From the NCBI GenBank assembly GCA_947371415.1, contig CANBPJ010000003.1, positions 1 through 34,172 on the forward strand: a DNA stretch of 34,172 bases, written 5' to 3'. The stretch comes from Burkholderiaceae bacterium. Its GTDB lineage: Bacteria > Pseudomonadota > Gammaproteobacteria > Burkholderiales > Burkholderiaceae. Both the position numbers and the translations under genes were made by a program. This document shows positions 17,252 to 23,923 of this stretch, one piece after another (position 1 is the stretch's first letter; each line of letters starts with the position of its first letter). Under the pieces are notes generated by a model. That model saw only the letters and a program-made list of their open reading frames with translations. It did not search any database and was not told where the DNA came from.

Positions 17252-18025
17252 GTGAGTAAATCTGTTGTCCCTGAACATACTTACGAGGCAGACTTAAGAC
17301 TTCTTCAAATTGAATTGGTCAAACTCCAGCGTCACACGATTCAAAAGGGTAAACGGCTGCTAGTTATCTTGGAAGGCAGGGATACCGCCGGTAAAGACGG
17401 TTGCATTAAAAGCATTACTGAGAATTTAAGCCCACGTGATAGCAGAATCGTTGCACTCAACAAACCCTCCCCGCGCGAGGAAGGCGAATGGTACTTCCAA
17501 AGATACATTGCCGAACTACCCGCAGCCGGTGAATTCGTTTTATTCAACCGGAGTTGGTACAACCGTGCCGGCGTCGAAAAGGTCATGGGATTTTGCACCG
17601 ATGAGCAATATAAGCAGTTTATGGCGACTGTCAATGAGTTTGAATCCTTGCTGGTTGCATCTGACATTCAGCTGATCAAGTACTACCTCGATATCACCAA
17701 AGAAGAGCAAGCAATTCGATTAAAAGACCGAGCCAAGGATCCATTAAAGCAATGGAAAATTAGCCCCATTGATCAAAAAGCTCAGAAGATGTGGAATGAA
17801 TACTCGGTTGCTCGGGACAAAATGCTCAAGCACACCAGCTCCACACCGGCACCCTGGAAGGTGATTAGCGCAAATGATAAAAAAATGGCGCATCTTAACC
17901 TGATTGCTGATTTGCTATCACGAGTTAACTACCCGGACAAAGACAAGAAGATCTTAAAGATAGATCCGAAGATTGTGCTGACTTGGCCAGCAAACTCTAA
18001 AAAGCTGCCAAAGCTTTCTAAATAA
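17252..18025 (+). CDS. ppk2: PPK2-family polyphosphate kinase, short form
   Basis: Transfers phosphate between polyphosphate and nucleotides; a 257-residue single-domain enzyme. The Walker A motif is GRDTAGKDG (42-50). The Walker B region reads LFNRSWYNRAGVE, with Asn99 where most family members, including the second copy in this window, have Asp. The lid segment (KDRAKDPLKQWKISP) is intact, so the enzyme is probably active. Asn at this site may shift preference between nucleoside mono- and diphosphates; I recall this from structural work but cannot confirm it here. The start is GTG at 17252 with AAGGA six bases upstream. It is coupled to the histone-like gene and ends one base before the convergent EF-hand gene. 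Confidence 0.93.
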   Translation: MSKSVVPEHTYEADLRLLQIELVKLQRHTIQKGKRLLVILEGRDTAGKDGCIKSITENLSPRDSRIVALNKPSPREEGEWYFQRYIAELPAAGEFVLFNRSWYNRAGVEKVMGFCTDEQYKQFMATVNEFESLLVASDIQLIKYYLDITKEEQAIRLKDRAKDPLKQWKISPIDQKAQKMWNEYSVARDKMLKHTSSTPAPWKVISANDKKMAHLNLIADLLSRVNYPDKDKKILKIDPKIVLTWPANSKKLPKLSK

Positions 18026-18026
18026 T

Positions 18027-18290
18027 TTATCGATCCGCCATTGCCTGAATTTCAGCAACGGTGACATAACCCCTGCCCTGTGAATCAATCCAGCTGAAAT
18101 GATCATAGACCCGAGGCATGCAAGCCCTAGCTTCATTCAGGGTTAGCTTGCCATCGTGGTTGGTATCGCATTTAGTAAATCGTTCTTGGATTTCTTTATT
18201 GCGAGAAGAGTCGCCAGCAATTGCTGGGCTTGAGACCAACAATGATGTCATTACAACAGCGAGGCCTAAACCCTTCAGAAATTCGCTCAT
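18027..18290 (-). CDS. Small exported EF-hand protein
   Basis: 87 residues with a signal peptide cleaved after SSPAIA. One canonical calcium loop follows (D42 to E53, DTNHDGKLTLNE). A second 12-residue loop (D69 to E80) has Gln and Arg at coordinating positions and is probably weak. It is predicted periplasmic. Two cysteines (41 and 57) could form a disulfide. It starts nine bases after the lipoprotein gene upstream and is probably cotranscribed with it. The role is unknown; small periplasmic EF-hand proteins are usually calcium sensors or buffers. Confidence 0.82.
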   Translation of the reverse strand: MSEFLKGLGLAVVMTSLLVSSPAIAGDSSRNKEIQERFTKCDTNHDGKLTLNEARACMPRVYDHFSWIDSQGRGYVTVAEIQAMADR

Positions 18291-18299
18291 TTGAAATCC

Positions 18300-18986
18300 T
18301 TACTTGGCGGAAGTTGCCCTTGGGTCGGCTGAGGTTTCCATGGCAACTCGCACAACCTTCTTAGCCATCGCAACGAATGATTCCACTGAGCCTCCACCAG
18401 TTCTAAAGGATTCCCCTTGAATGGTCACCAGGCCTTCCCCAATGACTTCTTTAGATTGACTATCCGTAATCTTGCTCTCAACCAACATTGCAGGTGTTTT
18501 GGAGTTCACGCCACCAGCATAGGCGGCTGCATTCAACGCCAAGCCAATTGGAGTGAAATTCCATGGTTGCAAGCTATCACTAGAGTTTTCTGCGCCAGTA
18601 ATACCAACGGAGATACGAGCGACACCTGGACCAGGTTGATTCACAATTTTGATATTGCCGCGACTATTGACAGCGCTCACCATGGAGTCTTGTAATGCCA
18701 CCTGGGCTTGATTAATTGCTTCTGGAGAAATCTCTTTAGTAGCATTCTGATTTAAATAAATCGGATCCAAAATCACAGCAGTGTATGAACCCGGATTGAT
18801 ACCAGCCTTACGGTATCTCCAAATGCGAGTATCCGGCTCAGAAGTGGCCATGGGAACTAGAACTGCGTAATTTGGCAAGAACCCAGATTTAGGCATTGCC
18901 TCGCTTGCCAATTTAGGGGTGTTGCTGCATGCGGACAATACGGCTGCGACAGAGATTGCTGCAACTAAGGTGCCTAATTTTTTCAT
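18300..18986 (-). CDS. DUF3313-type lipoprotein
   Basis: 228 residues with an N-terminal lipoprotein signal (lipobox LSAC, Cys at about residue 20), so probably anchored in the outer membrane. The body resembles DUF3313 lipoproteins: a PTYAVLVP-like start, an NPGSYTAVILDPIYL segment and a Gly/Ala-rich NAAAYAGGV region. Function unknown. The frame is open to 19046, but the ATG at 18986, directly followed by the signal peptide and with GGA seven bases upstream, is the start. It lies 93 bases downstream of another lipoprotein gene and nine bases upstream of the EF-hand gene. Confidence 0.8.
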   Translation of the reverse strand: MKKLGTLVAAISVAAVLSACSNTPKLASEAMPKSGFLPNYAVLVPMATSEPDTRIWRYRKAGINPGSYTAVILDPIYLNQNATKEISPEAINQAQVALQDSMVSAVNSRGNIKIVNQPGPGVARISVGITGAENSSDSLQPWNFTPIGLALNAAAYAGGVNSKTPAMLVESKITDSQSKEVIGEGLVTIQGESFRTGGGSVESFVAMAKKVVRVAMETSADPRATSAK

Positions 18987-19079
18987 TTGAATTCCATTGA
19001 GTTTGAGTGCTTGAGAATTGGCCCAAGAGAGGTTTACAAAGATCATACCTCTTCTAGATGAAGGTTTTGCTTTTAAGGC

Positions 19080-19427
19080 TTAGGGCGCAGGGCAAGGCAT
19101 CAGACTGCCTGACTTTTGGTGCAACTGAGGCTTACACTCGACTGGTGCGCTGATAGTTTTGCTACCGCTAGCCTGAGCAGTGGGGCTAGTCGCGAGTGAA
19201 GTCTCTTGAGCTGGTTTTGAAGCAGTAGCATTTAAAGTAGGAATGGCTTTGTAAAACTCCCTGTCATTACCCGGGCAAGGCATTAAAGCGCCGGTTTTGG
19301 GGTTCAAGACCGCCTTACATTGAGGGTCGGCCTGAAGTCTTGCCTCAAGCTTATCCACCGAACAAGCTGACAGCATGCACAAGGAAATCAATAAAGGAGC
19401 GATACCGAGAGATTTACAGATGGTCAT
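19080..19427 (-). CDS. Small lipoprotein with duplicated Cys motif
   Basis: Not a family I recognise. 115 residues: a signal peptide with lipobox LSAC (19-22), then two copies of an 18-residue motif at 36-53 and 97-114. These follow [QE]-C-K-x2-L-x2-K-[TS]-G-[AS]-L-M-P-C-P and are separated by a Ser/Thr/Ala-rich linker. Each copy holds two cysteines 14 apart, which could form a disulfide or bind a metal or haem-like ligand. The protein is probably lipid-anchored and faces the periplasm. It is the first of three consecutive minus-strand genes for exported proteins. Confidence 0.75.
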   Translation of the reverse strand: MTICKSLGIAPLLISLCMLSACSVDKLEARLQADPQCKAVLNPKTGALMPCPGNDREFYKAIPTLNATASKPAQETSLATSPTAQASGSKTISAPVECKPQLHQKSGSLMPCPAP

Positions 19428-19513
19428 GGAAGCATTCTAGGCTAAACATCTCGACTTTAATAGTGGCAATATATTGCCATCAACAGTCAATCACATCAAT
19501 CTAGGAGATGGCA

Positions 19514-19891
19514 ATGAATAAAGAAGCATTTGAAAAAGGTTTAAAAACACGTCGTGAAGTATTGGGCGCCGAGTATGTGGATAACTCCCTAAAGAATGCT
19601 GATGCATTCAACATGCCAATGCAGGAATTGGTCACTGAGTATTGCTGGAACGAGATTTGGAATCGCCCTGGCCTAGACCGCAGAACTAGAAGCATCATCA
19701 ACCTATCCATGATTACCGCTTTAAATCGCCCGCATGAACTCAAACTACACGTTAGAGGTGCCATTAACAACGGCCTGAGCAAAGAAGATATTCAGGAGGT
19801 ATTTTTGCAGGCCGCCATTTACTGCGGAGTGCCCGCTGCAATTGATAGCTTTAGATGCGCAAAGGAAGTTTTTGCTGAAATGGGAATTTGA
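19514..19891 (+). CDS. Carboxymuconolactone decarboxylase-family protein
   Basis: A 125-residue all-helical protein close to 4-carboxymuconolactone decarboxylase (PcaC), which acts in the protocatechuate branch of the beta-ketoadipate pathway. Typical segments are RREVLGAEYVDNSL near the start, RPGLDRRTRSIINLSMI in the middle and FLQAAIYCGVPAAIDSFR near the end. No other pca gene is nearby, so the true reaction is uncertain. The frame has ATG at 19508 and 19514. AGGAG abuts the first and sits six bases before the second, so 19514 is chosen. It is convergent with gltL, the stops being one base apart. Confidence 0.85.
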   Translation: MNKEAFEKGLKTRREVLGAEYVDNSLKNADAFNMPMQELVTEYCWNEIWNRPGLDRRTRSIINLSMITALNRPHELKLHVRGAINNGLSKEDIQEVFLQAAIYCGVPAAIDSFRCAKEVFAEMGI

Positions 19892-19892
19892 A

Positions 19893-20627
19893 TCAGTGAT
19901 CCAAAATTTTGGATAAGAATTCTTTGGCTCTCGGGGATCGGGCCTCGGGATTGTCAAAGAACTCATCCTTGCTGCAGTCTTCAATGATTCTGCCTTGATC
20001 CATGAAGATCACTCGGTGACTTACCTTGCGAGCAAATCCCATTTCGTGAGTAACGCAGCACATTGTCATACCTTCATTAGCCAGCTTCACCATGACGTCC
20101 AACACCTCGCCAACCATCTCGGGATCCAGCGCAGAAGTAGGTTCATCAAATAACATCACGATCGGATCCATGCTTAAGGCACGGGCAATCGCAACGCGCT
20201 GCTGCTGCCCACCCGATAACTGGCCAGGAAATTTATCTTTTTGCGCAATCAGACCAACGCGCTCTAGATACTTTAGGCCATGGGCATTTGCCTCATCAGC
20301 AGATCTACCCAAGACCTTCATTTGAGCTAGCGTAAGATTTTCAGTAACACTCAAGTGAGGGAAAAGCTCAAAGTGCTGAAACACCATTCCAACACGTGAT
20401 CTCAACTTTGGTAAATTAGTTTTTGGGTCATGTAGCGCGATTCCATCAACGGTAATCTCACCCTTCTGAAATGGCTCAAGGGCATTGATTGTTTTAATCA
20501 GAGTCGACTTACCAGATCCGGATGGTCCACAAATGACAACAACCTCACCTTTTTTAATCGATGTGGAGCAATCAGTTAAGACCTGAAATGATCCGTACCA
20601 TTTTGAGATATTTTGAAGTTCAATCAT
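19893..20627 (-). CDS. gltL: Glutamate/aspartate ABC importer, ATPase
   Basis: The 244-residue ATP-binding subunit of a polar amino-acid ABC importer. Walker A is GPSGSGKS (34-41), the Q-loop is [12 protein letters not shown], the signature is LSGGQQQ (137-143), Walker B with D-loop is [10 protein letters not shown] (159-168) and the switch His lies in VTHEMG. These are the hallmarks of the GlnQ/GltL group. It is the last gene of gltIJKL, 30 bases after gltK. The ATG lacks a strong ribosome binding site. It energises uptake from the cytoplasmic face. Confidence 0.95.
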   Translation of the reverse strand: MIELQNISKWYGSFQVLTDCSTSIKKGEVVVICGPSGSGKSTLIKTINALEPFQKGEITVDGIALHDPKTNLPKLRSRVGMVFQHFELFPHLSVTENLTLAQMKVLGRSADEANAHGLKYLERVGLIAQKDKFPGQLSGGQQQRVAIARALSMDPIVMLFDEPTSALDPEMVGEVLDVMVKLANEGMTMCCVTHEMGFARKVSHRVIFMDQGRIIEDCSKDEFFDNPEARSPRAKEFLSKILDH

Positions 20628-20657
20628 GATGGTCTAAGTGATATGTTCTGTTATGAA

Positions 20658-21326
20658 TTAACGGATGATGGCGACACGAGTTTGAATTTTTCGCACCACT
20701 TTAGAAAGAGAGAAGCAAATAACAAAGTAAGTGGCGGCAGCCAAGATATAAGTTTCAATTGGACGGCCATAGTTTTTGCCAGCAATTTCAAACCCTTTTA
20801 ACAAGTCATATGCACCAATGGCATAGACCAACGAAGTATCTTGAAATAAAACGATTGTCTGCGTCATAAAAACGGGGATCATATTTCTAAAGGCCTGAGG
20901 CAACACTACGAGTCGCATGTTCTGACTATAGGTCATCCCCAGAGCCTCCCCCGCATAAGTCTGACCTTTCGGCACAGATTGGATGCCAGCACGCACAATC
21001 TCTGAAAAGAAAGCCGCTTCAAATGCAATAAAGGTAATCGTAGCCGACAGATCTGCTCCGATAGGTTGACCAATCAGCATTGGAATGAGCAAAAAGAACC
21101 AAAGAATGACCATGACCAATGGAATAGACCGCATGGTGTTAACGTAAAAAGTAGCTGGATACACCAAGGCAGGCCTGCCAGACAATCTCATGAGCGCCAG
21201 AAGAGTTCCAAACAGGATTCCACCCACAGTAGCTAATATGGTCAACTGGGCGCTAAATAACAAGCCCTTCAGAATGTAGTTGGTAAATAGTGTCCAGTTA
21301 TAAAAACTAAGGTCTAGGCTCAACAT
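20658..21326 (-). CDS. gltK: Glutamate/aspartate ABC importer, permease 2
   Basis: A 222-residue inner-membrane permease of the HisMQ type with about five helices. The cytoplasmic EAA loop that docks the ATPase reads EALGMTYSQNMRLVVLPQA. The N-terminus resembles GltK (FYNWTLFTNYILKGLLFSAQLT). It lies 11 bases after gltJ in the same operon. Together with GltJ it forms the heterodimeric channel. Confidence 0.93.
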   Translation of the reverse strand: MLSLDLSFYNWTLFTNYILKGLLFSAQLTILATVGGILFGTLLALMRLSGRPALVYPATFYVNTMRSIPLVMVILWFFLLIPMLIGQPIGADLSATITFIAFEAAFFSEIVRAGIQSVPKGQTYAGEALGMTYSQNMRLVVLPQAFRNMIPVFMTQTIVLFQDTSLVYAIGAYDLLKGFEIAGKNYGRPIETYILAAATYFVICFSLSKVVRKIQTRVAIIR

Positions 21327-21337
21327 ATCATCGACCT

Positions 21338-22126
21338 TTAATGAGCTAAGCTAGCATCATTTGATGCAATAAAACCTGGAACACGGGTACGCTTTTCAAT
21401 CTGTGCCATAACGCGATTTACAGCAAATGCCGAGAGCGCGTACAAAAAGGTGACTGCCAAATAGATTTCTACGCCCTTGGATGTTTCCTCCTGCGCCTGC
21501 ATCGCAAACAAGGTCAACTCTGGGACAGAAACGGCAAATGCTACCGATGAATTCTTAATGAGATTCATACTCTCCGAAGTCAGGGGTGGAATCACAATCC
21601 GCAAAGCCATTGGTAGGATTACATAACGATAACTTTGAGTGGTAGTCAATCCCAAGGCAGTAGCAGCTGCAGCCTGCCCACTCGGTAGCGCCTGAATACC
21701 CGCTCTTACCTGCTCTGCTATGCGAGCAGAGGTAAAAAACCCCAAAGCGATACTTACCAACCAATAGGATGGCAATGACTTTAAAGGTAGAACAAATGCA
21801 GGAATGACGTGATACCAAAGAAATACCTGAACCAAGATGGGAATATTTCTAAATAACTCCACCCATGAGGTCGAAATCCTAATAAAGAATCTATTGCGAG
21901 AGCTAGTACTTGGCAGGGTGCGCAAAGTACCCATTACTACACCCAAAATCAAGGCAATAGTGAGCCCGAGACCAGCTACAGCCAGGGTCCAACCCCAAGC
22001 CTTCATCAACCAGTCCAGATAACTTGGATCGCTGTTTTGGGCCAGACCAAACAAAGCGGAGAAGCAGTGCTCGACCACTTCCCCGTCTAAGGTATTTTTA
22101 CAAAAAACACCTAAATCTAAAGACAT
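21338..22126 (-). CDS. gltJ: Glutamate/aspartate ABC importer, permease 1
   Basis: A 262-residue HisMQ-type permease. The longer N-terminal part before the first core helix (about 1-40) is typical of GltJ. The transmembrane core contains FRNIPILVQVFLWY, and the EAA loop reads TALGLTTTQSYRYVILPMA. It starts 33 bases after gltI and ends 11 bases before gltK. The C-terminus, after the last helix, is cytoplasmic. Confidence 0.93.
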   Translation of the reverse strand: MSLDLGVFCKNTLDGEVVEHCFSALFGLAQNSDPSYLDWLMKAWGWTLAVAGLGLTIALILGVVMGTLRTLPSTSSRNRFFIRISTSWVELFRNIPILVQVFLWYHVIPAFVLPLKSLPSYWLVSIALGFFTSARIAEQVRAGIQALPSGQAAAATALGLTTTQSYRYVILPMALRIVIPPLTSESMNLIKNSSVAFAVSVPELTLFAMQAQEETSKGVEIYLAVTFLYALSAFAVNRVMAQIEKRTRVPGFIASNDASLAH

Positions 22127-22159
22127 ATTATTCGCTCAGTTTGATTGAATTCTTTAGAC

Positions 22160-23074
22160 TTACTTCTTCGCGTAATCTTCAGCAGGCTTGTCGTTCAGAT
22201 TAGCCCAGGCATTTTTAGTTGCTGGAGATAACTCAAGACCCACAACGATATTTTTTGGAGGGATAGGTTTTAAGAACCACTTATCCCATAACTTGGGCAT
22301 ATTGCCGTTAGCAACAATTTTTGCAATTGCTGCATTTACGGTCGCCTTAAATTCGGGATCATTTTTTGGAACCATAATCGCAATCGGTTCAGTTGCTAGA
22401 ACTTCACCAACAATTTTGTAATCCTTGGGATTCTTAGAGTTAGCGATATTGCCAGCCAAAATTGAGCCATCCATCACAAAAGCATCTGCACGGCCAGATT
22501 CCAGCAATAAGAAACTATCAGCGTGATCCTTGCCAAATACTTCATCAAAATTTACACCATTGGCTTTTTCATGCTTGCGTAACAGCTGCACTGAGGTTGT
22601 ACCAGTCGTTGTGGCAACCTTCTTACCGGCCAATTGAGAAATAGAGGTGATGCCTGAGTTGGCTTTTACCGCAATACGCACTTCCTCAACATAAAGGGTG
22701 TTAGCAAAACCAACATCTTTAGCACGCGCACTATTATTCGTTGTTGTTCCGCACTCGATATCTACTGTGCCGTTTTGAACTAAAGGGACACGGTTTTGCG
22801 AAGTAACAGGTTGGTAGTTAATACGCAGGGTGCTTAACCCAAGCTTATCTTTTATATCCGTCAAGATCATGCGGCAAACCTCGACATGGTATCCATCAAA
22901 ACGGCTATCGCCAGTGGTGTAGGACATGGGAATAGATGATTCGCGAACGCCCATAGTGACAGCGCCAGTAGACTTTATTTTATCTAGCGTCTGGCTAGCA
23001 GCGTGGGCATTTGCAATGCCCAGAAATAAGGCTGCTACAACGAAACAATTAGTGCTGAGTTTTTTACTATTCAC
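22160..23074 (-). CDS. gltI: Glutamate/aspartate-binding periplasmic protein
   Basis: A 304-residue solute-binding protein that delivers Glu/Asp to GltJK. A signal peptide (cleavage near ANAHA) precedes a mature domain strongly like E. coli GltI: VTMGVRESSIP, PVTSQNRVPLVQNGT, DIECGTTTNNS, KDHADSFLLLESGRADAFVMD and KPIPPKN can all be aligned from memory. The start codon is GTG at 23074, with AGGGGA about six bases upstream. It is the first gene of the operon. Upstream (23075-23214) there is only a weak -10-like TATACT (23122-23117, minus strand) without a good -35. Confidence 0.94.
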   Translation of the reverse strand: MNSKKLSTNCFVVAALFLGIANAHAASQTLDKIKSTGAVTMGVRESSIPMSYTTGDSRFDGYHVEVCRMILTDIKDKLGLSTLRINYQPVTSQNRVPLVQNGTVDIECGTTTNNSARAKDVGFANTLYVEEVRIAVKANSGITSISQLAGKKVATTTGTTSVQLLRKHEKANGVNFDEVFGKDHADSFLLLESGRADAFVMDGSILAGNIANSKNPKDYKIVGEVLATEPIAIMVPKNDPEFKATVNAAIAKIVANGNMPKLWDKWFLKPIPPKNIVVGLELSPATKNAWANLNDKPAEDYAKK

Positions 23075-23214
23075 GAATATCCCCTATCGTCAAAATACGT
23101 CGAAATTACCAGATCTAGTATATCGAGAGATAAAGTCTTCAATAGTGTGAATATCCCTAATACGGGGATAAATCAGGTATTAAAAGAGGGGGAAACAGCT
23201 TTTGAATGGAAAAG

Positions 23215-23291
<77 letters not shown>

Positions 23292-23330
23292 TTAGTACTG
23301 GGACTGAAATGCGTAAAACTAAATATATGG

Positions 23331-23407
23331 TGGTCGGAGTACAAGGATTCGAACCTTGGACCCCCTGCTCCCAAAGCAGGTGCGCTACCAGGCTGCGCTA
23401 CACTCCG
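23331..23407 (-). tRNA. tRNA-Pro (anticodon TGG)
   Basis: A 77-base cloverleaf with CCA encoded. The acceptor stem is CGGAGTG/TACTCCG. The anticodon stem is CCTGC/GCAGG with loop TTTGGGA, giving UGG. The T-loop is TTCGAAT. It is the first gene of a Pro-Arg tRNA pair. Confidence 0.97.
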
Positions 23408-23418
23408 ACGGAATCGAT

Positions 23419-23448
23419 ATTCTACACCGAGATGGCCCATTGGAGCAA
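23419..23448 (-). promoter_or_regulatory. Candidate promoter of the tRNA-Pro/tRNA-Arg pair
   Basis: Minus strand: TTGCTC (23448-23443, 3/6), an 18-base spacer and TAGAAT (23424-23419, 5/6). The start would fall about five bases before tRNA-Pro. The -35 lies inside the left arm of the dyad at 23441-23468. Confidence 0.4.
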
Positions 23449-23468
23449 ATCCTGTAAGATTTGCTCCA
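23441..23468. repeat. Perfect 11-base inverted repeat at a start codon
   Basis: TGGAGCAAATC (23441-23451) and its exact complement GATTTGCTCCA (23458-23468) flank a six-base centre. The right arm ends on the A of the ATG of the histidine-rich gene. There is no T-tract, so it is not a terminator. It may be a protein-binding operator, or in mRNA a hairpin covering the start codon. It also overlaps the -35 proposed for tRNA-Pro. Confidence 0.8.
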
Positions 23469-23833
23469 TGGTCGCCTTATTTTTAAGCAAATTCAGAAAG
23501 CAATTTACAGGGGCTATTGCCCTGAGCTTTTTGGTGCTCAGTTTGCTGGGAACCCACTGGCTTGGCTTTGCCCACGGTATAGCCCACTCTGGAATCCATC
23601 ATCAAAATATCGAGTTGAGTTGTGTCGACCAAGCGCCAACCCTTGGGCACGGCTCAGTTAGCTGTCACTTGTTCGATGCACTCACATTGGCTGGATTTAT
23701 TTCTTCCGCCCCAGATTCATTTGAAACGCAGATCCCGCTCAATGCCCTCAAGCCCGTTGCTAGCGAGTCAGTTACAACTCTCATTCAAGTATGGGCGTAT
23801 CAATCGAGAGCGCCACCTAGCTTCATTCTGTAA
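23468..23833 (+). CDS. Histidine-rich small exported or membrane protein
   Basis: 121 residues. A basic N-terminus and one hydrophobic helix (about 13-30) act as signal or anchor. A His cluster follows (H30, H36, H40, H44, H45, H61, H67, from HWLGFAHGIAHSGIHH onward), with Cys52 and Cys66, and the chain ends QSRAPPSFIL. Short proteins with such a His patch and an RAPP-type tail often precede metal-related TonB receptors, which is why I infer a metal-handling role. The receptor gene follows 90 bases later. The ATG at 23468 has no ribosome binding site and lies in a dyad. An in-frame ATG at 23432 is an alternative start but also lacks one. Confidence 0.65.
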   Translation: MVALFLSKFRKQFTGAIALSFLVLSLLGTHWLGFAHGIAHSGIHHQNIELSCVDQAPTLGHGSVSCHLFDALTLAGFISSAPDSFETQIPLNALKPVASESVTTLIQVWAYQSRAPPSFIL

Positions 23834-23923
23834 ATCACATCTTTGCCAAGCTGATGCCTGGCTTACCGATTTATTGAATGTCCCAGCGCAACTGGGTAGA
23901 TTCTTCAGAATGAAAGCTTCACC

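Noticed and set aside
23882-23896. Short CCCAG/CTGGG hairpin before the TonB receptor gene as a riboswitch or terminator
   Set aside because: Only five base pairs, no T-tract, and no match to a known riboswitch core.
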